Shown piece after piece: positions 22,527 through 35,200 of a DNA stretch of 64,000 nucleotides. Source of the stretch: Oscarella lobularis (Eukaryota > Porifera > Homoscleromorpha > Homosclerophorida > Oscarellidae); NCBI RefSeq assembly GCF_947507565.1, contig NC_089176.1:1674001-1738000 (forward strand), read 5' to 3'. Below the pieces are notes generated by a model, which was not told the DNA's origin, did no database searches, and worked only from the letters and a program-made list of their open reading frames with translations. How positions within the stretch are numbered: the first letter of the stretch is position 1; every line of letters starts with the position of its first letter. Made by a program: the position numbers and the translations under genes.

Positions 22527-23873
22527 ATGAGACCGTTGTTCTTCTTCTGTTGTACTCTAACGCTGCTTTCTTTATCCAAAACTAACGACGAGAAGAAGAA
22601 GAACGTCTTGTTCATTGTCGTCGACGATCTTCGTCCCGATATCGGCGCTTATGGTCAGAACTACGTCCATACTCCGAACAAGCTAGCCAAAGAGTCGCTA
22701 ATCTTTGATCGCGCCTACTGCCAGCAAGCGGTCTGCGCTCCGTCGAGAAGACGTCCCGATACGACAAATTCGTAGAATTTCATTGCGAGCCCGGAGTAGG
22801 CCTCAACTGGACGTCGCTGCCTCAATATTTCAAAAACCACGGACACTTTTCGTCCGGAGTGGGCAAACTCTACCACATTCACTTGCCTCCAAACTTCGAT
22901 CCGCCGTCGTGGTCCGACATTGATCACTTTCCTTTTGCCTATCCGCCGGGGGCCCATTGCCCGAACACTATCTGGTGTCCTCTTCCTCGAAACGGCACCT
23001 ATTTCCGCGATATCAATTCAACGGCGATCTTTCGCAAGCGACGTCCAGTATGCGGCTAAATCAAAACAGCCCTTCTTTTTGGGTATAGGTCTTCACCAGC
23101 CTCACCTGCCGTGGCGATTTCCCGAAGAATTCTTGAAAACGTCCTGGCATCGATAAAATAGCTCCAGCAAAACACCGTCTGCCGCCTGTGGGAATGCCGC
23201 CTATCGCCTGGAACACGTGCATAAAAGAGAAACGATTCTCCGACATTCATTATCCTCACAACTGAACAACGCCAGACTTTCAACAAATGATGCGCCGCGC
23301 CTACTACACGGCGACAAGTTTCACGGATTCTCTTGTTGGAGTAGTTCTCGACAGCTTGGAATGGTCTCGTTCCACGCCGATCACGGTTGGCAACTCGGCG
23401 AACACAACGAATGGTGTAAGATGACTAACTTTGAACTAGCTACTCGAGTGCCTCTCATGATACGAGTTCCGTGGAAAAAGCAGGCCATGGGTAAAAGTAC
23501 GATGGCACTCGTTGAACTCGTGGACCCTGTTGACCTCGCCGGACTTCCTCCTCCAAGTGAAGAGAACTTGGAAGGAATGGCTGCTTTATTTGATGACGTC
23601 AGCAAGACTGTCAAGAACGTTTTCACTTTCCCAATATCCTAGATGCAATCCCGATCCCACAAGTGAGGGCTATCGTTACACGGAATGGGTGCAATGGAAC
23701 GGTTCTGCACTGAAACCCGTGTGGGAGAATCAAGTGGGCGTAGAATTGTACGACCATCAAAACGACGATGAGGCCGATTTCGACGCATTCGAGAACGAAA
23801 ATGTCGCATCTAATAATGCTGATGTAGTGAAAATGCTCAGTCAACAACAGTTGCACAAACTTTTAGGCTATTA
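22527..23873 (+). pseudogene. Decayed tandem copy of the iduronate-2-sulfatase gene
   Basis: It starts at an ATG at 22527 with its own hydrophobic leader, then [20 protein letters not shown]. It lacks the NIDQ piece and part of the active-site segment (CAPSR runs straight into RRPDTT, losing the usual linker) and stops at 22773-22775. Further pieces in shifted frames match the upstream gene: [17 protein letters not shown] near 22890, [14 protein letters not shown] near 23375, and the C-terminal [16 protein letters not shown], with the end at 23873. Large deletions occur around 23270 and 23660. It is a direct tandem duplicate that has lost function. Confidence 0.9.
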
Positions 23874-24480
23874 GACTCTTTATCAGCCTTACCGTGATGC
23901 GTATCCGCTTCTAACTTGACAGAAAACGTTCAATGCATGCTTTTGAGTGTGCAATAAATAGCAATTCGTAGAGAAAACTCGCTGACACTTCAGTAGGCCA
24001 GTCTATAACCATGGTCTAACTAAGACCTGGTCCATCTCACGCCCCAGGCGACAGAGCTTTAAAGAAGAACGAGTCAGACAGCGACAGAGCAGAATATCTA
24101 CCGTCAGACGACCAAGAGGGCCGCTGTTTCCACGAGAAAAAATTAGATGTCCCGTATTGTAGTCTACGTGCACTACCTTTTTATTTTAGAGCAATCATTG
24201 TTCGGCCTGGGCAAGCATAGCATTACCGAGTGACAGTGAAAAAGAGACGGATACGGAAGCCAAAAAAATGACACTAGAAATACGGATAAACAGATAAAGG
24301 GCGGAATCCCGTGATTTAGACGCGTAGAAGAGGCAGTAGAGCATTGTCTAGTTTCAAACGACTTAGATAACGCTGATTGGGATTTTATGCGTGATCATCT
24401 CTACCTGCATCCTGCTGCTGCATAGGTAAACTACGCTATGCCTCAGCTTGAACACCCCAGGGTGCATTGCAATTTCAAAG
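23874..24480. other. Intergenic stretch, no gene recognised
   Basis: An AATAAA lies near 23952, a plausible poly(A) signal for the upstream copy. Around 24060-24130 a short open stretch (NESDSDRAEYLPSD) could be a transposase remnant, but it is too short to name. Nothing else is supported. Start exons of the following collagen/fibrinogen-like gene may be hidden here. Confidence 0.35.
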
Positions 24481-25891
24481 GGCACCTGCGGTCGCTATGG
24501 TTGCCAAAAAGGGTCCATCAGGTCCTTCGAGTCAACAGAATTGTTTCCAGGTAATAAATAAACTGTAATCAATATTTCGCTGATGTTTCGAATTTAGGGG
24601 CCTCCAGGGACGCCTGGTTTGCACGGCCGCGACGGAATTCCAGGAGTGCCAGGTTGGTTATTTTGTAAGAAAACTGCCAAGCTCTTTGAATTACACTGCC
24701 TGACTATGTAGGGATTCCAGGCTCTAAAGGAGACAAGGTGCTTTGATAATTGCAGGCCCGTTGTTCTCTTTGTAACAAAACGCTATTTTTGTCATTTAGG
24801 GACCTGCTGGAACATTATCTCAGGAAGTCAGTCTTTTTTAGCATGAGCAGTGATTTTATCTCAGCGTTGGTCTATACTAGGAAAGACGTGAAATAGATAA
24901 GCTTAAATCACAACTAGCCAATATGATGAATACTGTAAACGACCTCAAAGGTATTTAAATAATGACTAGAAATGTGCAACGCTATGTTTTCTTGCATTAG
25001 ATCGCCTTCTTGTAATTGAAAACGGTACCAAGGTCGTCTCTCCCTCCCTCAAGCCGAGACACCAATGGTCCTCTTCGGGTATATTAAAAATAGTTCCTCT
25101 TTTAATTGTCTCTTAACGTTATCTGGTAGCTGGTGCAAGAGGTGAACGAGATAATCCTGCACAATCTTGTAAAGAAATTAAATTTCATTATCCTCAGAGC
25201 CAATCAGGTATGCCACCGTGAGTGTGACGTGCAACTGACATCATGGGTACAGGTATCTACTTGCTAAAGACACCGTCTGGTATCCTCTATCGAACATACT
25301 GCGAAATGACGGTAGATGGCGGTGGATTTACTTTCGTTGCGTCCATAGCAGAAGGCACTGGTTGGGAGTTTAATTCTCGAAGGTGGACAGACACCAGCGT
25401 ATTCAATGACGACCTTCTTCTACCACTAAGGGGAACTAAAGTTGACAGAAAAGTAATCAGTTACAAAGTATTGCCTCTGAAAGAAGTCATGATTACAGAC
25501 CACACACTTCACAATTATCACGTCATGTTCAATTTTAAAGATTCTGATTTGAAGTTCTCGTCGCTTCGGGATGCTTTCGCCAACGGTGGAAACTATCTGT
25601 GGGCTACCAGGAAGACTTCCAGAGGCAGTGGGATTTGGGAAGTCACCGAACTGGGCTTTCAATAACGTTGACTCAAAAAGTCACTGTTACAATGGCCGCG
25701 TTGCCGTCTGCAAGCAAACGAGTGCACGTCATACTGGTGGAGGAACCCTTATTGGAATATCATGCCGAGGAAGCCGTAACCACGATGTCAATTTATATAG
25801 AAGTGTGCAGAGTCACGCTTACACTTGCAACGGCGAAACTCACAGTCTCTCTATAGCACCAGACTCTTACTACAACATTTTTGTTCGCTAG
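24481..25891 (+). CDS. Secreted collagen-like and fibrinogen/intelectin-like protein
   Basis: Small exons encode Gly-X-Y triplets: GPSGPSSQQ; GPPGTPGLHGRDGIPGVPG; GIPGSKGDK; GPAGTLSQE. Then come a short helical linker (EIDKLKSQLANMMNTVNDLK) and a fibrinogen-related domain with GIYLLKTPSG, YCEMTVDGGGFTFVASI and the C-terminal SHCYNGRVAVCK...SIAPDSYYNIFVR, stopping at 25889. The layout resembles ficolins or intelectins: trimeric secreted lectins of innate recognition. Between about 25600 and 25660 the frame must change by one to join GNYLWATRK to SPNWAFNNVDSK. This could be a real frameshift or a missed splice. The start codon and signal peptide are not located. Confidence 0.65.
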
Positions 25892-26466
25892 ACATTGCTT
25901 TGTGCTTCTGTTACCTGCTGCTGCACTGTGAATTCAGCAGCACTGCATGTACTTGCTGATTCAAACAGCAACTTCCGGCCTTGTACACTCACGCTTGCAC
26001 TTGCTATTGATACAACACAAAGAAAGTTTGACTCCTTAAAGCCGGCATATAGGCGTTTGTCGCTACTAGTAGAAAGTTACAATAGTTTGAACGGAATTTT
26101 TTACAGTAGGGGCGTGCTGAACACAGATAGAAAAGATTAATTATGCTGAAAGGGTCTAATTGGTGAGCAAAGATATGTATTCCGTCGAGAGTATGTATTA
26201 AATTTGTTTCCGCTGGGTTGTATCATGTTGACTCCTATTTTTGGGCGGTCCTAGAGAGTGAAACAAAGACATTGCTTGCTCTATTCTATGGTGTTAGAGT
26301 GAATAACACAAATTGGTTGACGCTTTTGTCTACGTAGCTGCGACATGTGATTGGACGTCGAGTAATGAGATTATCTCGGCTGCGTCGTCACGGTGCGTTT
26401 ATTTTGCCCGGCCGTCTTTGACCGAAGACGTCCCGCTGTACTCTACGCTGTCCGCTACTTGAAAAT
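25892..26466. other. Intergenic stretch, no gene recognised
   Basis: No coding exon or clear repeat is seen. The last 130 bp before 26467 are GC-richer and may be the promoter of the following gene; CGTCGTCACGG near 26384 is a CRE-like half site. Confidence 0.35.
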
Positions 26467-27910
26467 ATGACTGCCGGTGCAACTGAACTTGCCTATATGT
26501 TGGACGAGTTTGACGATCTCTTTCTATCGGCCGCTGCTGGCATCGCTGCGCGTCACGACATAGTCTCGGAGGACGACCTTCATCACTTCCTTTCGCTGGG
26601 AACGCCAAAGTGCGAAATGACCCCATTCGGCGTAAGGAAGCTGCTTTGTGATAGGCTTTGGATGGCCACGCCCGAGACAAGGACGCTTTTCGCAAACGAT
26701 TTGGGCAGTATGTACGGACATCATTGTGAAGCAAAGTCAAAGTATCTTCGAAAGCATCTGCAATCTTTGAATAAAGCTGTCGTGCGAATGATAGAGACGC
26801 TGAAAAGCGGAGCGGGGCGTTTTCCTTGCCGGGGACTTGAAGTCCCCAGTCCCCAAAGAGAGGGAGGAGCTAAGTAAGGATAACAAAATATTTCTCTCAG
26901 ATTCACATGCATAAGATTTCTTGCTAGAACAAAACAGTTGGAGATAAATCGACGACCCAAAAGTGCTTCGTCCGGACCATGTCCTTCCGACGACTCGGAA
27001 GGACCTGAACCGCCTCAGTTTCCGAGTCTTCCTGACATTTGCGACAATTCCGAAGCGAAGAAAGGAAGAGCTAAAACGAGTGAAAGCGTAGCTGCTGAAG
27101 CTTCACTGCCTTTTCCTCCTACGGACGTCGACACACTTACTGGTATATTGTATATATATATCAAAGAGGCGGCATCTATATATTTTCGTCTTTACAGATC
27201 CTAGCACGCTTATGTGCGAAAAACATTACATATCGGCTGACGAGAAGCGCTTCCGCTCTGCAACTCCTCGTCAGTTGATCGCGTCCTTTACGACTGAAGG
27301 CAGTAAGGTGCAGAAATACCTTTACGAAAAGTTTGTCCAGTCAGCCGGCTGTGTTTCTGAAACCGACTTTGATAAGTTGTGGAAAGCAGCGAATCCGCTC
27401 ATTCTCATCTTCCGGTGTGCTTGGCAATCAGTTTATATGGAGCATCTTCATCATTGCTTCAGCCTTCCTCCTGGGTCAGAAGGAGTTGTTGTCCTATCGA
27501 AGAAAAGCGATCTCCATGTGTTATTCGGTTGCCCAAACTGCTGCGTTGGCCGCCTTGTAAACAAAATTGTTTCTCAAATTACTCAAAAAATGAAGAAAAT
27601 GAACATGACAGTGGAGGAACTCGTTAGCTTGGAAGAATTTGCTTTCCTTACACCGCCTGATGATGTCTCCTTTAACAGGGAAAGCCTAAAAGCTCTTGAC
27701 CAGGCTAGGCGTCAAATAAGGAATTGCCTCCTTACACTGACGGAAGGATCTATGACTGGAGCAAAGCGTTTTTCCAAAATGACTTCTATGACAACCAAAA
27801 GCAAAATTTTTGCCGAAGCGATTTCGCTGTGCATCAGCCGTGCTCAGAGTGAAGGTTCATTGCAAGATTGCAAAGATGGACTTAAGGCTCTTTCTAATCT
27901 GATTTATTGA
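26467..27910 (+). CDS. Unknown intracellular protein, three exons, intact
   Basis: Exons 26467-26873, 26928-27142 and 27198-27910 join in frame with GT-AG introns of 54 and 55 bp and give 444 aa. I do not recognise a family. Exon 1 is mostly helical and acidic (YMLDEFDDLFLSAAAGIAAR). Exon 2 is a Pro/Ser-rich linker (SDDSEGPEPPQFPSLPD). Exon 3 has a second globular helical part with Cys pairs (CPNCC, CEKHY) and ends LKALSNLIY. There is no signal peptide or membrane segment, so it is likely cytoplasmic or nuclear. The clean frame and good splice sites argue it is functional. The two globular parts could be adaptor-type helical bundles, but that is only a guess. Confidence 0.72.
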
Positions 27911-28532
27911 GCGTGCTTTTGCGAACAGCTGGGGTTACGGTTATTATGTTACTATGTATGTTCTGTCCACGTGATGCATTGTGAGTTTATCCGGGACCTG
28001 ATGTTTCTATCTCTAAGAAGCGTTCCAATACGTTTTGCCTCCTACTTAGAAGTTGTATCCTTTTCTCAGATTCACACTATGTCTGCCCTTGTGAAGAATG
28101 ATCAAGATCAGGTGAGGTCCCTTTCGAGGAAACGAAATGTTTCCGTATCGCCGCCAGGTGGCAAGTGGACCTACGGACAGGCTTATACACGACAGAGGTC
28201 CGTCTAACGAAGAAATAGAATGCATGTCTTGGCTTAGGGGTGGATTCTGAACGAGCTTCTCTTCGTTTTCAGATTTCCGCACGAGTTTGTTGTTTTAATT
28301 ACGTTCTTATAGTCAACAGATGTTGCTCTTAAACAGCGTTGGCGGCAAAATAATTGGAGATTCTTTATCTAATTACTGATTGATTTTAGACCCCTCGTGC
28401 GAAGGTTTAGCCCATGCAGAGCGAGGGGAGGGGGCGCCTCTAAACCAATAAATCCTGTGAGACGCGCAAAGTGCGTGTCAGAGGCGATCAAAGTCCCTTT
28501 TCATTGTGTTATCCTTTTTTGGCCCGCTCTCA
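27911..28532. other. Intergenic stretch upstream of gene B
   Basis: This should hold the end of the preceding transcript and the promoter of gene B. A GC-richer part with GAGCGAGGGGAGGGGGCG lies at about 28421-28440 and AACCAATAAA at about 28443. No exon is recognised. Confidence 0.35.
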
Positions 28533-29204
28533 ATGGCGTCGAACGGAGACAAGGAAGAGACCGTCGCCAAGATGATCCTCGTGATCTTCCTTTTGACTAC
28601 TGGCGTTTTGTCCCAAAAAGGCAAGTGTGACGCACGACGCACTGTTCACCCACGCGGCCATATCGGTCACGATGCTGCATGGGACTACGCGCTATTAACG
28701 CGACGGTATATACAGTATATATAGAGGCTTGCTGTAGTTGATCCCGTTTTTGAGACGTACGTGTGTCTAGGCGGTTTCGGTTATCAGTTGTTGCTACTTT
28801 TTGATTATTTTTGTGGCAAAATGTGTGAGGCGTGAGATCGCCTGTCGCAGTTCGTATGTTGTGCGAGAACGAGTTCTCTCGTTACCTTGGAGCTAGCTAA
28901 CATTTGTGCCTTGACGCTTACCTTTGCTTTAGTTAGTTAGTTAGTTGATTAAAATCTTTCATTAAGACATTTCCGCGATCGTTAGCTCGTTTTCTGAAAT
29001 TATCGCTGGAGGCCACGAAGTTGTAGGTGTGTTGGTTTCTGTGTACATTCTCGAGCCGGATCAGATCAAAGCATACTATAAATGGTCTATATTTAGGAAA
29101 TCCAACTTCCACGACGACGGAGGACACAACAGCCGCTGTTGGAACTGCACGTGCCTCGGAGCCCATTACAACTGGCACTCCTCCTGAGGAAACGACATGC
29201 GGAA
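28533..29204 (+). other. Gene B: signal-peptide exon, GC-AG intron and Thr-rich exon 2
   Basis: The ATG at 28533 opens [20 protein letters not shown], a leader with hydrophobic core and likely cleavage after GVLS. The exon ends AAAAAG at 28620 and is followed by GCAAGT, the consensus donor of GC-AG introns. Splicing to the TTTAG acceptor at 29096 gives an in-frame Gly-Asn-Pro and a Thr/Pro-rich exon (29097-29204), probably O-glycosylated. Phase 1 is kept on both sides. Confidence 0.7.
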
Positions 29205-32200
29205 GTGAGTTGTACGGGTGTTGATTTAGTCGTCATTTCCTCTGTTTCACTTAGGCATCAGTGTTCAACCCGTTGACGACGAAACGCGCGACATCATCCA
29301 GTCGTCTTCAATTACAGATTTTGTTGTAAATTCTGGCAATTTGAGCGCGTTGGTCAGAGTCGTCGTCTTTGATCCGGATCTGGGCGGCTGGCACGTTGAA
29401 TTTTCTTACGATTCGACTCTTCTTGTTCTCGTCAAGGCTTTAGGCTACTTAACCGTTTCGAGAGCGGTACGGGCGTACTGCGATACAGGTGAGACTGTTT
29501 ATAGCGTCTTTATTGTCTATATTTTCTACGTGTCCATTTAGAGAACCTCTTCGTCATTCGTCTGAAACGACTACTGGACTTTCAATCGGCCACGTACAAC
29601 GAATCCTTGTCATTAACGTCACGTCGAGAAAGGATTCGCTTTCTCTCACTCTCAACTTTCCAGTGAACGCTCTCGACGTCGAGACAGGAACGACTGTGGA
29701 TATCGGTATAAACGTTGTCGATCCATTCATTGGTGTTGAGCTTGCTCCACAACTCTTTCCCGAAACCTCTTCGTCTGAGCACGTATTTCTGGATAGTATA
29801 GTCCTCGGAGACATCTCCATCCGAAAATCTGGGACAAAAGATCAGGTTCATTTGAGGCGATGGGTTGAACTAGTTTTTCAGCTGAATGAAACAGCCAATG
29901 TCACAATCGGCGAGCGAATACCCGCGTGGTCTTTCAATGAAGAACGCGGTATTTGGATTGAGGAAGGTGACGGAGTAGTTTCATTGTCGTCAAATGGAAA
30001 TCTGACATGGACTTACAACGCAAGCGACTTGAAGTGGTGGAATTGCGATCGGCCCTGGACCGATACGAACTGCATTAAGGCAAATGTGACTCATATTCGC
30101 AATGGTGTCGTCTCTCTGTTCCCACTTCCAGACGCTATTGTTAGCGTCCAGGGACTGTCTTACAATTACTTCGCTTCTTCACCGACGTCTCGTACAGGCG
30201 ACGTGTGCTTGGAGGCGAAACGAGGGCAGCCGAGTTTAGTTCGCGTCGAGCACAGCCCTCTATTGTACGATAGCGGTAACGTGCTAGTGGTTGGTTCGCA
30301 GTTTTCGTCAGCTTGCCCATCGCAATCACTCGTATGGAGCCCAGTGAATTCATGGGATGCGGGGGATGTATGCGAGGAAGTGAATATTCTCTGTAGGCGA
30401 ATATAATTGAGTTAGCGTTTTGTATTCACTTATACTGTGTTCATTTCTTTTGACTAGTTTCCGATTGCGATGTTCTTGACGATCCCATTTCTGGGTTCAT
30501 TAGCCTATCGACGACAGTCTCCGTATATGGTTCCGTTGAAGTTCAAGCTGTTGCAAGAGTCTCTTGTTTGTCCGGATTTAATGTCTCCGGAGAGAGTGAA
30601 CTGGTCTGTCTTCCGAACGGACAATGGTCAGGCCCGATTCCTGAGTGCCGTATGTTACATTAATGAACTTTCGGTACTGTAATGACTGTTTTTTCGCAGT
30701 TCGTTTGAATCTTTCTTCAAATTCTACTTCTTTGATCAATCCGACTACTCCGCAGGAGCCAACGACTGTAGAGTCAACAGTTGAACCGAAATGTATCTCT
30801 GATCCTTGCCAAAATGGCGGAACGTGCGTGGAAAAAATTTTTCGCTTTCACGTGCATTTGCCTACGCGGATACACTGGAGGCGTATGCGAGACAGGTGAC
30901 TTGATTTTTTTTAGATGTAAACGTTTTTCTATTTTGTGATACCTTTTTTAGACATTGACGAATGTGCCTCTTCACCTTGCGCAAACGGCGGAATTTGCAT
31001 CAAAGGAGTTGACATATTCACGTGTCAGTGCTTAGCAGGCTACACCGGAAATGATTGCGAGACAGGTGAGATTTTTTTGGAAAATGAGTGTACAATAATT
31101 TGAGCGTTTTTTCTTTCTTTTCTTTTCTTCAGATATTGATGAATGTGCATCTTTTCCTTGCACCAATGGCGGAACGTGCATTGATGAAATTGAATATTTC
31201 ACTTGTCAGTGCATGCCTGGCTTCACCGGAGACCAATGCGAGACGAGTAAGGGTTCTTTTTCGTTACTTTTTTGGGCGACGTAGGGCGTTAGCGCCATAA
31301 CTCCTACCCAGCATTCCAATTCGATTTAATTAAATGTTTCCAAGTCACCAAAGCGCTTTCGCGACAAGTCGCTTGGCTACTTAGTGATGGCTTGCCGTAG
31401 CTATGCTTTGTAGGCGTATTGGTTCCTTAGTGTGAACGCAGGTGTCGTTTGTCTTCTTTCATAAAACTGCCAAAATGTTTGAAACAGGCGTGAATGATTG
31501 CGCTTCTTTGCCCTGTCAAAACAACGGAGCGTGCATAAACGAAATTAATCAATTCACGTGCCATTGCACAAGTTCTTTCACCGGAGTTGTCTGCGAAACG
31601 AGTGCGTTTTTGTGGAGTCAATCATTAGTTTTGTTTAAGTCTTTCTACTTAGATATCAACGAATGTGCGTCTGGGCCTTGTCAAAATAATGGAACTTGCG
31701 CCGATGGATTTGGCGTGTACACGTGCAATTGCAAATCTGGCTACACAGGAGACCAATGCGAGACGAGTAGTTGTTGCCTTTTCAGCAAGGTGCTTCTTGT
31801 AGAAGTTTTACTTTTTATTCAGATAGTGAGGAATGCGTATCTTTGCCTTGCAAAAACGGCGGAACTTGCCTCGATGGAGTTGACATATACACGTGTCAGT
31901 GTTTAGCAGGCTACACAGGAGACGATTGCGAGACGAGTGAGAGTTTGTTTGTCATGTTATTAATTCGTTTGTTTCCATTTTTCTTGTCTACTTCAGATAT
32001 CGACGAATGTGCGTCGTCGCCTTGCCAAAACAGAAAGTTGTGCATCGATGGAATTAACGAATTCGCGTGTCAGTGCATGTCGGGCTACACAGGAGACCAA
32101 TGCGAGACAAGTAAACGTTGCTTTATTCAGCAATGTGATTTTTAGGGAATTTATTCCTTTTTTTAGATATTGACGAGTGTGCGTCTTTTCCTTGCGAGAA

Positions 32201-35200
32201 CGGAGGAACGTGCATTGATGGAATTGACTATTTCATTTGTGAGTGCTTGGCAGGCTACACCGGAAACCAATGTGAAACGAGTGAGGGTGTTTCAATTGAT
32301 GATATCATGTCCCTTTGCACTCTTGCTTCATCTAGACTTTGACGAGTGCGCGTCTTATCCTTGTCAAAATAGAGGCAATTGCATTGATGGCATTGACGGA
32401 TACAAGTGTGACTGCGTTCCCGGTCATACCGGACTTTTTTGCGAAACAGGTAATCCGTCTCTCTGTTTTATTTCTTTTTCTTTTCTAAGTACCGACATTG
32501 GAATTGGTTGTGGTTTAGATATTGGCGAGTGTACCTCAGTGCCTTGCCTGAATAACGGAACGTGTGTGGACGAAATTAACCGATTCACGTGCATTTGCGA
32601 ACGCGGATTCTCTGGGAACGTCTGTGAAACACGTAAAATTTTTATAACTATAGGAAAGCCTTTCACGCTCTGGTTTTCTATATTAGATATTGGAGAATGC
32701 GGTTATGATCCTTGCCAGAATGGCGGAACGTGCATTGATGAGATCACCTTCTTTACGTGTATCTGCCTGAGAGGGTATTCCGGAGATGTTTGCGAGACGG
32801 GTGAGAGTGCATACTTTTTTCTTTTCATCTGTGAAATTAAGATATACGTCTCTAGACATTGACGAATGCGAATCGTCACCTTGCGAAAATGGCGGGACGT
32901 GTGTTGATAGCATTTCCGGGTACACCTGCACATGTGTGGATGGATTCACTGGAGATATATGCGAGACAGGTTAGTCGCAATCTTTAACGGTAAATCTACT
33001 GATCTCTCGCGTTGTGTGGAAAGATGTGAACGATACTATTCTATGCCTTGTCAAAATGAGGGAACCTGCGTTGATGACATCAACTGGCTCAGGTGTTTTT
33101 GTGTACTCGGATTTACAGGAGTCTACTGCGAGACCAGTAAGTTTTGCGTAAGTTTGGTTAAGTTTTATAAGCAATCGTTTTTCTTTTAGATATTAATGAA
33201 TGTTTGTCAGTTCCGTGCCTAAATGGCGGACGGTGCATTGACGGTGATAACGGGTACTTGTGCAACTGCTTGGCCGGGTACACAGGTTACCTTTGTGAAA
33301 CAGGTAATATTCTTTTTTATTTGGCACACATGGAATTTTCTGTGAATTTTTATTCAGATATTGACGAATGTGCATCTAGGCCGTGCCAGAATAACGAAAC
33401 CTGTGTTGATAAAATCAACGCGTTTTCGTGTCGCAGTGTGTCTGGCTATACAGACGAATGTTCTTCTACTCCTTGTCAAAACGAAGGAACGTGTATTGAT
33501 GGCATTGATGATTTTACGTGCGAATGCACACGCCGTTACACGGGCGCCGTTTGCGAGACTCGTAAAGGCATCATTAGGATTAGTGCTTCTTAATAGGATA
33601 TTTTCTTTATGTGCAGTTATTCTTTGCCCTGTTCTTTCGGCTGTTGAACCTTTATCTGTGTCAATTGGGCTTCGAACTGTCGGGACATTGGCACGCTTCA
33701 GTTGCGCCCCGGGATTTATTTTAAGAGCTGTTAGCATTCTATACTGCACCGAAGGCGGCAAATGGTCAAATTCAATTCCAAACTGCGAACGTAATTAAAA
33801 CTTATTTTTCCTGATTACCTAAACCTATATTTGATCTATGTCAAGGAATTCACTGTCGGCCTCTCGAAGCAGTTGAAAATGGCCATGTGTCAACTAATGC
33901 CACTGGATTTGGTACAGATGTTGTTTTTTCATGTAATCGCGGATACAACGTATTTGGGGCATCCTCATTGGCTTGCGCTTCAAACGGACGGTGGACCGGC
34001 GTTGAATGTCGTCTGCCGAAAGGAGGTTGGACATAATTCCTCAGGAATAGGACTTTCTGACTTTGTTTTTCAGTACTTCGTCTCGTTGGCGGCTCTTCGG
34101 AGTATGAGGGCCGCCTCGAGATTTACTACGATGGAGAGTGGGGAACAGTGTGTGACGACTCTTGGTCGATCCATGACGCAGCCGTCGTCTGTCGTCAGCT
34201 ATTTAACACAACTGCTATTGCACAGCGATCACGCGCCCACTTCGGTCGAGGTTTTGGAAAAATTTGGCTTGACGACGTCTGTTGTTGGGGATCCGAAACT
34301 CGTCTTGATCAATGTTTCCATCCTGGATGGGGCAAGCACGATTGTGGCCATCACAAAGATGCCGGAGTTTCTTGTTTCAGTAAGTCACTAATTGAGAGAT
34401 CTTAGTCGGTTGCTTTATATTTTTACGGTGATCCATCAGCACGCAGCTTTGGAATCTTTTAAATTGCAGTTATCTAAATTGATTTATTTCTCGGAGAAAT
34501 CGAAACGTTCTTTATGTAATGACGTATTATGGCCTAAGATATTCTGTCCTGTCATGTAGGCTCTCTTCCCGAGATCAGACTTGCTGGTGGCCGTGATTCT
34601 GATGAAGGGCGCGTGGAAGTGAACGTAAACGGCGAGTGGGGAACGGTGTGTGACGATTATTGGGATTTGAACGACGCCAACGTGGTCTGTCGCCAATTGG
34701 ACTTGGGAAACGCCGTCGAGCGTACGTGCTGCGCTCGGTTCGGCAGGGGAAGCGGACCAATTTGGCTTGACAGCGTCGGCTGCAGCGGAACGGAGGAGAG
34801 TCTCGATCAGTGCAGATTGAACGGTTGGGGTATTCACGACTGTTCTCATAAAGAAGATGCCGGCGTTGTTTGCCAAGGTAGAGAAATTTACTTCTCTAGT
34901 GTAGTTTTTGTTCAGTTTGCACTCCATAGGAAATAAGTGTCCGTATTTGAGATCCGTCAGAAACGGGGTTCGATCAACGACTTCACGTTCATTTGGAACA
35001 GTTGTTTACTACTCTTGCAATGACGGCTATCGACTCATCGGCGAACAGACGTTAACGTGCTATACGGACAGAAGTTGGAGCGCAAGTTTGCCTTTTTGCC
35101 AGGGTAAGTGTACCTGCAACGATGCTTCTTCTCATTGCTATGCACTCAAGACATAAACGAATGCAACGATTTTCCGTGTCGAAATGGCGGAACGTGCTCA

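Noticed and set aside
24040-24200. A transposase-like acidic stretch (NESDSDRAEYLPSD)
   Set aside because: Too short and without catalytic motifs to be called a transposon.
28081-28207. Short ORF MSALVKNDQDQVRSLSRKRN as a small gene
   Set aside because: No leader, domain or splice context; it lies in the likely promoter region of gene B.
30952-33562. Regularly spaced repeats of about 115 bp resembling a CRISPR-like array
   Set aside because: The repeats are EGF-coding exons with splice sites and diverged sequence; the organism is eukaryotic.
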